From assembly GCA_018902385.1 (NCBI GenBank), contig JABSSW010000023.1, positions 558,001 to 622,000 of the forward strand: DNA of 64,000 nt, in the 5' to 3' direction. Positions 1 through 12,074 of the stretch are shown here, one piece after another; the first letter of the stretch is position 1; each line of letters opens with the position of its first letter. The stretch is from Physcia stellaris. Taxonomy: Eukaryota > Ascomycota > Lecanoromycetes > Caliciales > Physciaceae. The position numbers and the translations under genes were made by a program. A model generated the notes under the pieces. The model was not told where the DNA came from. It made no database searches and saw only the letters and a program-made list of their open reading frames with translations.

Positions 1-735
1 GCAGATGATCGACTTCAGCTTGTCAAGGCCGAAGAAGTGAAGCGTGTGGGAAGCGATGCTGAGAAAGGCGGGATCAAGACAGTCATTGTAAAGCGGGAGG
101 ATCCTGGAGAAGATACGGACACGGCATGGAAGAATCTACCGTTATTATGCGATGGTGAGCGCCCGAGCTCTCAAGGGAGTATTGAGCCCCTAAACCCTTC
201 GAAGACGAAATCCTCGACAAACAGCCAGCTACCCGCCAGCGTAGCAACCGACACGGGCCATTCTGATCATGGGGCTCACCGTAAGGAAGACTTGAAGTCA
301 TCATCGATTAGCGGATCCACCATTGCCGCTTTAGTGGCCGGGAGTCACAAAGCTCGCAAACGAGAAAGAGACAGCCTGGATGAGACAACGGGAGAGCCCA
401 AAGAGCTTATCGAGTCCCATACAAGTTCTCCGATTGACCACATGGCTGGCCAAGACTCCTCGGTACCAGCACGGCCTTCAAGGCGGCACTCTAGCGTAGT
501 GAAAAGGCCTAATCCAAAGTCATTGGGTGCAACAGCAGCAGATTCTGCAGCTAAAGGAGGAGACCAGAAGAGAGAGAACATGCTAAGCTCAATGGTCAAA
601 GGAGAAGGGCAAGCAGATAATACAATCGAGGCGAGGGGTGTCAAGAGCATTGGTAGGCTCCAGAAGTCAGCACTTGAAATGAATTCGAGCAGAGCCGAGC
701 GATCGGCCAGCCGTAGGAGGAGTATGATGCTATGA
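1..735 (+). CDS. 3' end of a disordered basic protein (possibly shugoshin-like), partial
   Basis: The reading frame is open from the first base of the window to the stop at 735, so the 5' part lies outside. The visible 244 or so residues are low-complexity and rich in Ser, Lys, Glu and Arg, with no membrane segment and no catalytic motif. Near the C terminus is a basic patch containing RPSRRHSS, and the protein ends in ASRRRSMML. Fungal shugoshins, which protect centromeric cohesin, carry an Arg/Ser basic patch late in the protein and, from memory, similar RRRSMML-type ends. The rest of the usual shugoshin C-terminal box is not evident, so that assignment is only a suggestion. The chromatin or kinetochore role is inference; the CDS itself is well supported by length and uniform composition. 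Confidence 0.6.
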   Translation, partial: ADDRLQLVKAEEVKRVGSDAEKGGIKTVIVKREDPGEDTDTAWKNLPLLCDGERPSSQGSIEPLNPSKTKSSTNSQLPASVATDTGHSDHGAHRKEDLKSSSISGSTIAALVAGSHKARKRERDSLDETTGEPKELIESHTSSPIDHMAGQDSSVPARPSRRHSSVVKRPNPKSLGATAADSAAKGGDQKRENMLSSMVKGEGQADNTIEARGVKSIGRLQKSALEMNSSRAERSASRRRSMML

Positions 736-3014
736 GGTTTGGAGATAGACGCTAGTTGGAAAATTGCCCAGTTCGGGACCATTTCAGGCCGTGCAAACAA
801 GTTCGGATTCGAGGTAATTGATTCAAACGTACGGAGATACTCCGTATTCATCCCTTGTTCCCTTAAAGTGAACCACATGTACACTTTGTAGGGTGGGTGG
901 TTTTGAGGTTCGTATTGGAGTTGTTCGCGGGACCCGTTCTTTGAAGAAAGTTTCAAAGGTGGCAAGACTCACTAAACTAACTCGGATCTTACACAATTGA
1001 GTTACCTTGTTAAGTGACATACTTCCTCTGAGGGAAAAAGAGCCGAGGATCTTAAGGGGAGACTGTTTCAGATGAATGCAGTTGAAAGTTGCACCTCGGA
1101 TGGCCCAAGCAGTTAGGAAGTAGCTGCTAGCTAGAGCACACGGGCACCAGGACTGAACTGATCAACTAATGACGACACGATCTTGACTCGGTGAGCTGAT
1201 AGAGTCGCACGCCGCTCCTACTATCTCAGATTGAGCGGAGGTGTCTCCTGACAGGAGATGGCATCAATATATTGTTATTTGACTACTTTGGAATACGGAG
1301 GGTTTCCACCCGCTTCTCGTAGTCCCACGGGAACTCTGAGAATCATGACGCTACGAGTTTCGTCTTATATACCGCAGTCGTCCGCTTTTGCATCCCGCAT
1401 TGGGGCTGGCGGGTGGGGAAAGCGCTCAAGTATACTCAGAGACAGCCCGCCGTCTTTTAAGGAGAGAACGTGCTGTTGCGAGAACTACATACATGTACCC
1501 TATCCACACCACCGCATACGATTACTCCGTCCTGTTATCTTTCCGCGGCTGCAGAGATCACAGTCACCTCCAAAATCTACTATGTTTCAGCGACATGCTG
1601 TGAGAACTCTTGTCCGGCTAACTTGCGCTATTTTTATCGTGATCGAGGATCTCGCCATGACAGCGTGAACACCAGGCCACGGCCCGCTCAGCTCACTCGT
1701 GATCTAAGAGTGGAGACGAAGTAGTGCATATCGAGCCTAGAGATGTTTTAAAGATCCTGCAGCTACCTAGTACCTTAGCATGCCCAAGTTTTTCGCCAAT
1801 CGAACGCTAATAGTTTCTGAGTGAGGACAAGTCGGTCGAAGGAAGCGACAATGAAAAATCCTCCGAACCTGGCCACTTCTTTCGCCATATTATCCATTGA
1901 CGGCCCATGAAAAGCTACTTTTCTCCGTTGGCACTGAAGCAATCGATTACGACACGTTGCGAATTGCAAGTGCTGGCGAAGGCATTACTCGATTCCTCTT
2001 TTTCCTTCCATCCAATTTGAGATCGGAAATTTATCTTCCCTGCACATAGTAGCCAAAGGACGGGGTGCGTCAACGGCCACACTAGAAATAATACGCGGCC
2101 CCATTTGCTCGATCTAGGTGTCCTTGTCTGTGTCAACCTGCTCCTGCATCTGTAGCGTCGGGCCATGCTCAGTTCTACGGCGAAAACGCCCATCCCGACC
2201 AACCTTTGAGTTTGCTAGCAGTGCTCGTCAGAAGGCAAACTTAGAATCGCGGCCAGGAAGAATCTCTGCAGCAAATTCTTTGCTTATTGTTACTCTATTC
2301 GCCAAATTTCCACCTGCGGCTAGTTGCAGAAATTGGAAAGCTGACACTGACAATGACCTGGACTCAAATCTCGTCATCGAGTAGCTAAAATTTGCCGTCC
2401 CTTTCATCGAATCAGATCAACAACTTCCGGCTACCGCCGATTTTCGCCCCGATGCCATTTCACCACCGGCGAGGCTGTGTTACGTACAATAATATATGTC
2501 TAAGTGCGGATGAGACCTTGACGTTTCTGCCAGAACGAGACCCAAATTTGACCCAAGCCAAAAATAAAGGAAGGAGAGCTCAGGCAATGCTGTCGATTGC
2601 GAGGTCAGGCGAGCGGGGGTATCGGTGGTAGACTTTAGTACTTTAGTATATCAACTGGTAGCTCATTGAGTGGTGTTCAAGTGGTCGTGGTCGGCGAGTT
2701 TCCTAACCGAGTCTGCTTCTGCGCCATGGCAGACAGCTCGATCAGGTCGTCATTTGTTCCATCAGAGCCTGTTGATGTTCAGCCTCCTTGAGATATTTAC
2801 ATGTCGTAAAAACAAGGGAAACCCTGAGCCCGCTGAAACCCATCCTATATAGCGCAAATGTGTTGGTGTGTTATTGACAGTGTATCGAGACTGCCAGCCA
2901 AGGCCGATTTTGCCAGATACTATGTGATCCTCTTAACGAAGTGTATAAGCTCAGGTGCCCGCCGGATTCGGCCTACCCAGGCGTTCCATCACCTGGGACT
3001 GGATGGGCTCCGAG
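736..3014. other. Gene-free interval
   Basis: About 2.3 kb between the partial gene and the Ecl1-like gene. Only short overlapping frames on both strands are present, none with a recognisable domain or with splice sites joining them. No tRNA, transposon ends or long repeats were seen. It probably holds the 3' UTRs of the two flanking convergent genes. Confidence 0.5.
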
Positions 3015-3503
3015 TCACGGTGTAGTCATACTTCTGCGCCAATTTCTAATCAGATCAAAAGAGTTCGAATAGCCACGCAGTTCTGTGCGAGCCTGAGCCG
3101 ACACTTGCCAGCTTTGAGACGGCTTGCCGGAGGTGGATGACAGCGATGATCGAGATGATGAAGGGCTTAGGATCTGGTTGGGGCCATCAACGGCAGTGGC
3201 CGGAATTGAGAAGTAGGAAGCCGTGTATTTCGCCTGACTTCGAGCCGAAAGTGACGAAGAGCACAATTTTGGTGTCCTGTGTGCTGCAAAATCGAAAGAT
3301 GGGCTCAGACGGAGGCTTGCGCCTCCGCTTGAGCTCGCCGAAGGTCGGCATGGGTCTGGGGCGGTCGGCGAAGTAGGCTCTAACCCACGAGCAGAGGTTT
3401 CGAGGTCTGCCAGGCGGCAATTCTGGCAGCAATACGCCCCACCAGACGTTTGGTTGTCACAAGTCAGGCAGAAATCTAGTGACCATTCAATCTCAACAGT
3501 CAT
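3015..3503 (-). CDS. Ecl1/2/3-family zinc-binding life-span regulator
   Basis: A single exon encoding 162 aa. The N terminus has the family signature: WSLDFCLTCDNQT followed by AYCCQNCRLADLE, placing cysteines at about 12, 15, 25, 26 and 29 (CxxC then CCxxC), a likely zinc site. The middle is Ser/Pro-rich and probably disordered. The C terminus (ELRGYSNSFDLIRNWRR) matches the conserved end of filamentous-fungal members. In fission yeast the small Ecl proteins extend chronological life span and link nutrient or sulphur limitation to cell-cycle and stress control. The same role here is inferred from family membership. The ATG at 3503 is chosen because it lies just before the conserved Trp-x-Leu-Asp-Phe-Cys start. 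No intron is needed. The paralogue (Ecl1, 2 or 3) cannot be decided. Confidence 0.88.
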   Translation of the reverse strand: MTVEIEWSLDFCLTCDNQTSGGAYCCQNCRLADLETSARGLEPTSPTAPDPCRPSASSSGGASLRLSPSFDFAAHRTPKLCSSSLSARSQAKYTASYFSIPATAVDGPNQILSPSSSRSSLSSTSGKPSQSWQVSAQARTELRGYSNSFDLIRNWRRSMTTP

Positions 3504-6028
3504 GGTGGTGATGCTTCTGCTTCCAATACGAGAGCTGATAAATCAAACCCTAGTCTTCAACAAGTGAAACTGTCCACCTTGACAATGAACAGAAGTGATT
3601 CTGATGACGCTGTATGCGACAGAAGCGTGTAGATCACTGCAAGTCCCAGCTTGAAAAGCCAGTGTATAGGTGGTGTAAGAGACGTCAAGAGAAACAACAG
3701 GAGATGAAGGTAGGCAGCGTCGGTGAACCGGATGTATAATTTAAACGAAAATTGTCACCTTGATGAAGGCAGGCTAGGAAGAGGACTCGGAAATGAAATC
3801 ATTCAGAAGTCGAAGAGGATAGGTAGATGGTTGAACAAACGAAGATAGTGAAATAGTGCAGGAAAAGGAGTTTAATAACGATGCTAGAGATGGAGTTGCA
3901 CCAGTATTACTGACCTTCACGCTCATGCAGGCACGCTGGAATGCAGAAAGCGCTTCCCCCCTCTCCGAACAGTTAATTCCCTGGCGAATGATCATGAGGT
4001 GCAGCGGCGGGTGTGCCGCACCAGTTGCCAATACGGAAAATCACACCAAGCATATCTGGGGATAGATTGCTGCGGAGTCAACCAAGTTAGCTCATAGCCT
4101 CGGGCATCCCTGAGCGATTACTCCAGAATTCTATCGTCAAGATCGCCCTACGCTATGACAGAGCGGTGGTGAGTGGTGGTCGTGGTGACTTCTTATGGCG
4201 CTATCCGCTTGTTGCATGCAGCATTCTTTCGTAGAGGACTACTAGATAGTCTACTGCAAGACAGTGCTCCCGGGTCCAGCAAGCTGTGAAGCGAATTTCT
4301 CCGTTCTATTTACCTGCATAGGTCACCCTGCAAGTTAAAAGACCTAGCGTCTTTGCAATCCCTGCTGCGCACCAGGTACTTCTTCCTTTGTCTCATTTAG
4401 CTCTTCTTCACTGATCTCTGCACAACGAAAGGTGAATATCTACCGTATATTGTAGGTCAGACCATATCGACGGCTTCCGTATTCCTAAGCACTCGGCTCA
4501 GGCAATATGGGAGCCGGAAGGACATTACCGCCGTCCTCCTTCTTAATTATAGTAAAATGTTCCTGAATGATAGGTACTCGGGTTCTCGAGACCGACGAAC
4601 CATAAGACCAGGCTTGCATCGATGATATAATGGTTAGAATATCTGTCTAAACAAGAGAGTTCGGCCTGGGCTGCAGATGTTTATCGTTTTGGTTAGAGTA
4701 AAAATTTCAATTCGAGGCAGTCTATTAGAACTCCACTAGATAATGCAGCGTTTTGGGCGATGCATCGAAAATACCATATGTTACTGCGAACGTTCTCGAG
4801 CGCTTCAAAGGCTTGGTCAAGAACAGTTCGCTTAACATGCCAGAACTGTCTCATCGAGTGCTGCTAATGTCGCTTAGGGAAGTGTTTTGTAATCTGCACA
4901 TGTGACAGCTGCCAAAATACGCTCCGCTACTACATACTACTGTACCTCGTACATTACCTCGCACCGTTCACGGACTACAAGCGGGCGCTAGAGCTGATTT
5001 CCAGTGACGGAGCTTGGTGAGATTTTGACAGGTATGGAGGTACTACTAGTCGTAGATCGCCTAATCGTAGTTCAGTGAAGTAGTAGATGGTACCTCGTAC
5101 AGCTACAGCTAATGATATGCAATAATGATCGGACAAATTAAGTTACATGTATGTATCGACCAGGTGATTCAATTGTTGCACAGTCCCACTAACAGCGCTC
5201 GGACGTTGGACGTTAAACATGGGCCGTGGAAACTGTTGGGGGTTAAGCTCCTTTCGTCCCATTGCATGAGCAATTTGTTAGTGCCCTAAGAGGCATATGC
5301 TTGCGTCTGGGCGGATGTTGCTCGTTATCGCACCTGGCTCGCTAGTTCGTTGTATCATAAAGCCTCACGTCCATCACAAAGGTCTTTTAGACAAGGATCT
5401 TGCAGCAAACCCGACATATGTTCGAGAACAAGTTAAGTCAAGTTCAAGCAATAAAACTCCAACGCGTGGTGATCCCACGGCATTATGGCGTGATAGATTA
5501 GTCTTTCCTTCGTCTTTATGCTGTTGGATGGGCGCACTCAGCACAGCAACTTGTTGAGCTTTGTGTCTGGGATGAATACCTGTTTTATGCCCTTTCAGAG
5601 CACATTGTTATCTTGATCAAATTCATCAGCTGCTGATTTGAAACCCGTACTTTGCATTTCGGTCAATAGGACAGAATCAATGGGACAGCTGTATCTGGCA
5701 TCCCCTGCTAGAGTACAATCAAGACAATATTTGTACCAGGCAGAGGTGTCAACTGGATCTGGAGATTTGTGATGACCAGCCGTGATTCGTTCAAGAGCTG
5801 CTACTCAAACCCGCTCGGGGAAAACACTGACTGATTCATTTCGATGCTTTCCGATTCAGTAGCCGTGATACTTTGCCTAACCCTAATGCAGACCCCCACC
5901 ATACATGGGAATGGAATAATTCTCTCGTCTGGTTACATTAGTTCTAGGTTGTCTCGGGCCGTGTAGCCGTAGAGTGGCAGAGAATGCTGGCTTTTCGACT
6001 ACACAGGGGTCTGAGTACAGTTCCTAAG
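3504..6028. other. Gene-free interval
   Basis: About 2.5 kb with no frame that looks coding. The left end must hold the promoter and 5' UTR of the Ecl1-like gene. A stretch near 4,621-4,690 loosely resembles a degraded tRNA, but the B-box is not convincing. Short TAACCCTAA-like words occur near 5,880 and are too short to be called telomeric repeats. Confidence 0.45.
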
Positions 6029-6223
6029 TACGGAGACCCGCACCAAAAGTCCTGATGTACGTTAAAAATTAGGATGTAATCAGAGGGGGCAGAAGTTTAA
6101 AAACAAAAACGTTGTAGGGGTGTGCCTGAACTGCCAAAGACGAGCTGCTGGGGGCAGCTGTTACTTTTCTAACCCTAAAGAATAATCTTGGCACATCAGG
6201 ACTTTTGGTGCCGGTCTCCGGTA
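6029..6223. mobile_element. MITE-like element 1 with about 28-bp terminal inverted repeats
   Basis: Bases 6,031-6,058 (CGGAGACC then GCACCAAAAGTCCTGATGT) and 6,193-6,220 are near-perfect reverse complements, with one mismatch in the outer part. A TA dinucleotide lies immediately outside the left repeat (6,029-6,030) and one base outside the right repeat (6,222-6,223), consistent with a TA target duplication. The roughly 190-bp element has no coding capacity. Short length, terminal inverted repeats and TA flanks are those of a non-autonomous Tc1/mariner-type DNA transposon. The superfamily is inferred from the TA alone. Confidence 0.7.
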
Positions 6224-6234
6224 GGTACATAAGG

Positions 6235-6367
6235 TACCACAGCGGGTGAATAGTCTCTCTAGCGGCTCAAGGATTACGAATATCCCTCGAGTCCCTGTCA
6301 TAATTTTGGTGAAGCTAACTTCTTGAAGTTAGATGACCCTAAAATGCGCTATTCACCCGCTGTGGTA
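6235..6367. mobile_element. MITE-like element 2 with perfect 17-bp terminal inverted repeats and TA flanks
   Basis: CCACAGCGGGTGAATAG at 6,237-6,253 is the exact reverse complement of 6,349-6,365, and both ends are bounded by TA (6,235-6,236 and 6,366-6,367). The 129-bp element contains a small inner hairpin around 6,315-6,332 (CTAACTT/AAGTTAG) and no coding frame. The structure fits a Tc1/mariner-like MITE of a different family from its left neighbour, which ends only about 12 bp away. It lies about 180 bp upstream of the next start codon and so may contribute promoter sequence. Confidence 0.78.
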
Positions 6368-6546
6368 GGTCTGTATACCTACACAAGCAGCTGATGATAT
6401 GTAGCTTACGCTCTTGTACGAAGTACCCCACTTTACCTTAGCGAGTCTCAGGAAATTACTACCAGGCTGCCTATTCCTTTGTTGCGACAAACGCTATTTG
6501 ATCTAACTTCCAGGCAGCTAATTACGCCAAACCGCCAGCACCTGCT

Positions 6547-7330
6547 ATGGCTACTGTTCCTTTCGATCCGCTTCTACATACTCATGAATCCAACCTTGAG
6601 CTATTCACGTGCCTCTCACAGGAGTCTAGGAAGAGATCCAGACTCCCACCAGAATTGATTTTCCAGATCCTTGCCCTTCCCTCCCGATGGCTGTTGCTTT
6701 CGAGTCACTCATTATGTGCTCCGACAAGTATTAGCAGTACAGAGGGCGAGAGAGTGGTCGTTGGGACGCCTCCTCTGCGTGCTGGACATCTTTCCTTGAT
6801 GCGCAAAATCACCTTCAAATTCACTAGTAAAGATCAAGGATGGAGCTCGTTTCCAGAGGATCTAGGTACCTTTCGGAACAGTTGGACCTGGTTTGAAGTG
6901 GGGATTATCCATAACGGTCAGAAGAAATCGATCGATCAGGACGGCGAGGCGAATCTTCCTGAGCGCGTGTATTTTTTACAACGGAATAAACACGCATGGG
7001 ACGAGTTGGAGTCTTACTGCGTTGAGTTTGAAGCGGGGCACCAGTTATTTGCAGACCTGCAAGAAGGGGATGCGGTCGTCTTGTGGGCCAAGGCTCGCTT
7101 TCCAGGATGGACCAACAATGTTCACAAGGTAGGTGATTTGAGAGATCTCCATGTTGTCGCAATTACCCTGCTTGCGAGATGATTTCACAGATTGAAAGGG
7201 TCAGAAAATCGTCGAGGAAGCAATACTGACTTTAGATGGTTTCTAGGCTACGGTCGATATCTGGTGCGAGGACGATCTACGCGGGCCCCAAGGACTTCTA
7301 GAAGGGAATAATGCCCAAGGAGATTTCTGA
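6547..7330 (+). CDS. Conserved ascomycete protein with an LPPEL (F-box-like) motif
   Basis: Two exons, 6547-7128 and 7247-7330 (intron GT at 7129, AG at 7246, phase 0), giving 221 aa. Near residue 35 is RLPPELIFQIL, the short helix motif seen in F-box proteins and at the start of many fungal proteins of unknown function. The centre (SKDQGWSSFPEDLGTF, then NSWTWFEV) and the end (ARFPGWTNNV, then VDIW after splicing) are hallmarks of a conserved Pezizomycotina family without a known function. Splicing is supported because the second exon restores the conserved W-containing end, whereas reading on gives an unrelated tail. No signal peptide or membrane segment is seen. A role as an F-box adaptor is possible, but a full F-box cannot be shown. 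Confidence 0.78.
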
Positions 7331-8492
7331 GATTGGCCATTGAAGGAGACCTTTCTAGCAGCTTGCACAACATGCTTATACTGATATCGGAATAAACGAG
7401 ATGTATGAACATTGTGTGAGGCTACCAGTCAGCGCACCCCCCTTACCCAGGGAAGCCCCAGGAATTGCTTCCGGAAGAGCTCTCGATCTCCTTCTCCTGC
7501 CAAAATTCGGTTTTGCCATATGAAACAACCTTTTTGTTGAAGACACTCAGTCATCCCAATAAATCATGTAATCTTCCGAGATAAATGCAGAACCAAAGCC
7601 TTGGTAAGATGTTAAAGGTTCATTTTCGGTGGAGTTATCTCTCACATCTCATACTAATTTATCTACTACTAGCTAACTATCGACCTACCTATCTATCCGT
7701 CTGTCTCGGATTTGTCCTACAGTCAAATCGACCAAAAGGGAAGACTTGGAAGCATAGCGATTGCGATACTGATTGATAATTCTCCTGACGACGGCAAGGC
7801 GCTTGATTGTAAAGAATTGCTCGTAGACGGCGATCCAGACCATTACTGAGCCCGGAAATATCGCTATCAATGCGATAGATGACAGAAAAGACTCGAAGGC
7901 TTGAAAATCGGCTACTTATATCGAAACTTGACTGCAAACCCCACGAAAACATGAACACCAAAATGTACGGAGTAGAGAAAGTCGGTATAGCCGCAGGGTT
8001 AGGGTACTGGGGGTGCGAAGGGGGTCTCCAGTGTATTGAGTGGTAGCCTGTTGTAATCATACAGCGTGACTTTATTAGACTGAGCTCGGTGTTTATTTTC
8101 CATATGCTTTGAGGTGTTATACTAATGTTGGATTATGGAGCGAAAGAGCTGTTTACTTTTCCCATGCTTCAAGGTGTCACTTTATTAGAGCACACGAATA
8201 ATAGTAATAATTGTAGTTAAGCCCAGTCAAGTGATGGGGTACTCTTGGCGCTCCAAATCTGACGCTACTTAAGGTATAAGGTAACGCTTTACCCTTGAAG
8301 TATTCAAAGCTCGAGCTAACAAGGTACACACACTCCAATACCTTGTACCTGGTGTCACTCAATAGATTCCTTTCACTTATTTCTATCCTTGGAAGAGGTA
8401 TTCTTTTATGCTTTGCTGCCCTGGCAGGTCAGTCTGTTCACCTGTGAGATCTTTTAGATTAAACACGTCAACGCATCCCATTTTCTCTCAAA
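7331..8492. other. Gene-free interval with an imperfect short duplication
   Basis: No supported gene. Two imperfect copies of a roughly 35-bp block rich in TTTATTTTCCATATGCTTT-like sequence lie at about 8,082-8,119 and 8,147-8,180, flanked by matching ACTTTATTAGA words at about 8,069 and 8,179. The right end contains the BFR1 promoter. Confidence 0.45.
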
Positions 8493-10219
8493 ATGGCAGA
8501 TATCTCCACACCTTCTGCGGCAACGATCTCTACTATCGATGCTGGCTCGGATCGACCAGAGAAGCAACCAAAACCTAGACCAGAAAAACCTGATGAACAA
8601 TTGTACAAGGAAAACCTAGCAAAGGCAGAAAAGGAGCATGCTGCGGCGCAAGAAAAATTAGTCCGTACTCCCTTTTCCTATTGCTGTAGTTCCGGGAAAA
8701 TACTATTCACGTAGGGCTGACCAAAGTTCGTGCAGAATGCTATTAAAACGAGGATAGACCTTGCTCAACCGCAGAACCGGGATTCACCGGCCAGCAAGAG
8801 GCAACAAGAGCTTAAATCGCAATTGCAGTCCATAAAGCAACAACAGTCTAGTTTCAAAACATCCAGGGGTAATATCCAGGAGAAGGTATCCGCTCTAGAT
8901 GCGCAGCTTAAATCGCGCATGGCGGAACAGAAAACCGCCCGGAGCCGGGTGGCCTTCAAGAGCGTAGAGGAGATTGACCGGGAAATTCAGCGCCTGGAGA
9001 AGCAAGTCGACGCAGGAACTATGAAGTTGGTCGATGAGAAGAAGGCTCTCGCGGAGATATCGAGCATGCGAAAACAGCGAAAAGGCTTCGCCGGATTTGA
9101 CGAGGCCGAGAAGAGCATCCAGGATGTCAAAGCACAAATTTCCGAGCTCAAGAAGACACTGGATAACCCGGAGGCCAAAGCTTTAAGCCAGAAATACGAC
9201 GAATTAAATAGGGAGCTGCAGGAGATCAAGGCAGAACAAGATAAAGCATACAGTAGTCTGAGTTCTTTGCGCGACGAGCGTAGCAAACTTCATGGGGATC
9301 AACAAGAAAAGTACTCTGCCATGCGTGATATCAAAGATCAGTTCCACAAGGCCAGACTAGCATACAGAGAATACGAACAAGAGTTGTACCGCCAAAAGCA
9401 GGAGAGACAAAAGGCCGAGCGTGATGCGTACCAAAAAGAGAAACGAAGAGCTATCGCAGCTAGGAAGCTTGAAGAAGCCAGTGAGCCTGCTTACATGGAC
9501 GAAATTTTGACTGCTGAAGGCCTGATCCGTTACTTTGATCCCTCTACCGCAGCTGAAGATGCAAAATCATTACGAGCCCCAAGTGGCTTCGCTGCAGAAG
9601 CTCAGAGGAATGTCGCCGCATCCGACTTCCAGGGAACGAAGGTGTCAAGAAAAGAAGACCGGGAAGAAAATTACTTTATGGGCGGAGGTGGGAAGAAGGG
9701 TAAGAAGGGCAAAAAAGGCAGCACAACTGCATCACCGACACCCTCAACACCTAATGAAGGCAAATTCAATCTCAGTATGGGGGTGATAGAAGAACTAGCC
9801 AAACTTAACGTGGAGCCTCCAATGAATCAAGCAGGTGTGCCGGAGGTGACCGAGAAGCTCAAGGCAAAGCGAGATCAGTGGAAGGCGGAACAGGGAAAAA
9901 AGACTAGGGATGTAAGACTCGCTTGAGACACCGAGAATTGCGTTTGGACGATATGGTCTGACTGATCTTTTCGCAGAATATTGAGAAGGCGCAGAGGGAA
10001 ATCGACCGCCTTGAATCTGAAGCTACAGATACTCAGACTTCAGGAAAATCCTCCTCTAATCGAAAAGATCATGACACTTCCAAGAAGCCGGCTGTAGCGA
10101 ATCAGTCTGTTGATGGAATTGCGTCTGCATCTGCCGAGCCTGTTCAGAAAAAGGATGCTGCTCTCGATGAGACAGTAGAGATCAAGGAAGCACCCATTGA
10201 GGACAAACTAGAAGCGTGA
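8493..10219 (+). CDS. BFR1: BFR1, nuclear segregation / mRNP- and ER-associated coiled-coil protein
   Basis: Three exons, 8493-8660, 8736-9911 and 9977-10219, give 528 aa. Introns are 75 and 65 nt, both phase 0, with CTGAC-type branch sites; the first uses an unusual GTCCGT donor. After a Pro/Lys-rich N terminus the protein is almost entirely charged coiled coil (residues about 40-310), with the family segments AQPQNRDSP, FKSVEEIDREIQRLEKQVD and RKGFAGFD. A YFDP motif, a GGGKKGKKGKKG basic run and an acidic, Lys-rich C terminus follow. Yeast Bfr1 binds polysomes and ER-targeted mRNAs, and its loss affects chromosome segregation and secretion. The same general role is inferred here. Length matches fungal orthologues and the spliced joins recreate the conserved EKL-NAIK and RD-NIEKAQ stretches. 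Confidence 0.93.
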
Positions 10220-12074
10220 GCGCTGATGATGCAAGGGCTGCAACGTTTGAAGTAAATGTGTCCTCAAAAGTCCTGTTTGCTGTAGTTAGAACGGCGCGGC
10301 GTGGCTGACATGGCGTGGCTTATGCCCAATCATGAGACTTCTCAACTCCGATTGCACAAGGCGCGAAGAGCGAAGAGCGGAGGCTTTGAGCTAAGATATG
10401 TACGTTGGCTATCACGAGTTGTCACCGCCCTGTACTAACAAACTACTTCGGGTTCTTCTTTGTTGTGGCAAACACAGCTCGTGTACATGACTGCATATCT
10501 CAGTGCGTGCAATCCGTCAGTTCCCAGCCGCTGGCGGTAGTTACCGGGATTCATCCGTGTCCCGTTGCAATAAAAGCCGGTCAAGATCTGAATGTAATGA
10601 TCCAACATGATGCCGAGTAAGGACGTTGAAAACTCTTATCTTCGAGGTCGCCTAAGTTAGGATTCCAAATGCTTTGCATCTTCTGCCCTTGTTCTAGGTT
10701 TGGCCCATCATCAAACACTGCGCTCCCGTCAACGTTCGAAAACAATAGACAAGCAGAGTATTCTACACTAGGGGTGAATGCTTCGCACGTCGATTTTGCG
10801 TGGTAGTGAATACAGTTCGTACCTTCGTCGGTCGTCGGCCAATACAGTCTGAATTCTTGTTTACGGGTCATTGCAGCCTTGGAATGTTGCAGCCGGTATC
10901 AAGTAATCGAGGGCAACACTTTTACCGTTTGCACTGTATCCTTCCTCGCCTGTTTGTCAGCATTGGTCACTTGCTACCTGGATTACCTAAAGCTCATGAC
11001 AAAAGCTGCGGTCTTTCTGTAATCGATACAGCATACAACGCCAAAATCTCGCAATAAAGTCCTCGACACGGCTCATTACCCGATGGTGCTGTTTGATAAA
11101 CCTAGGGTGGATATGTTAGACGAGTCCAAGTCAGATGTTCGACAGAAGTTTCGCACATGCTTCTTTGTTGAAATGCATTTGAACTTTATGGCTTCCAGTC
11201 CCTTGACCGTCAGGCTCACTGCGCTTGCTACTTTCTTAGCTGCCTCGAAGACCTCGATCAGTTCCAAGGTAGCGTACTAAGTGGATAACTCTTCATTTTT
11301 TCCAATACGCATTATGGCGATGGCCCAATTTCCCTATTTGGAGGCTAAGTGGTTACTCTAAGAAGCTGTTGGACGCATGAACAGGTGTCGTCCAATATCG
11401 ACAGTAGAGATCAAGAAGTGGTCGTTATGTAGCTCTTCGGTCCGTTCTCTATCCTACGGCAAAAGTCTAATGACTCGATCTGAACGGGCCGAAAGGATAG
11501 ACACTACTGAGTGCGATATTGTGCATCGGATGGAGCTAAATAAGACGAGCTGGTTGTGGATCTTGCCCTTTCAGCTGAGGGCTGGAGCGACCCCTTGCGA
11601 ACATTTTCAGAATAATAATTTGAAGGATCAAACCGTCTGATTCGCATGGCAGACCTAGGCATCTGATGATAGCTGAGGACATTGCGAAATGATGAACCTA
11701 AGATAGACATTGTTGGTCGTACCTCAGCCCTGAAAGTTGACTTGGGCAGAGAACTGCACGCTTATACACCGTTTCAGGGAGTACGTCCTGTTTGTAATAT
11801 GACAGAGATATTGACCATTAATGTTGCAGCCCTCTGATGAATCAGTTATTATCTCAGTATCACTTCAACGCTGAGATAGCGAAATAGCGAAATAGCAACC
11901 ATCATCCGGTAACCATGACACCTGTCGAACGCCTTGGGTATGCTTTGTACAGTCGTCCACTAACGCTTACTTCTTATCCTAATTTGGAAAATATATGTAC
12001 CCACCCCCCACATGCTTCCAGTACAAGATGAAAGGCCACCTTAGGCAAGCAAGGGCCCGAACCTGCTGTTTCGT
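10220..12074. other. Gene-free interval
   Basis: About 1.85 kb of normal composition with several frames of 60-96 codons on both strands, none with a recognisable family, start context or joinable exons. A decayed gene cannot be excluded in 10,800-11,710, but nothing specific supports one. Confidence 0.4.

Noticed and set aside
4621-4690. tRNA-like stretch (GATATAATGGTTAGAAT followed by GAGAGTTCGG)
   Set aside because: The first part resembles a D-arm with A-box, but there is no proper B-box or acceptor pairing; at most a degraded fragment.
5878-8000. Telomere-like TAACCC/TTAGGG words near 5,880, 6,170 and 7,996
   Set aside because: Each is about one and a half units long, isolated and in mixed orientation; chance is sufficient.
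7689-8060. A 123-codon minus-strand frame between two genes
   Set aside because: Low-complexity composition without domain or conserved neighbours.
11076-11267. Minus-strand frame starting like a fungal STAND-protein N-terminal domain (MELIEVFEAAKKVASAVS)
   Set aside because: The resemblance is limited to a short helix pattern and no downstream domain follows.
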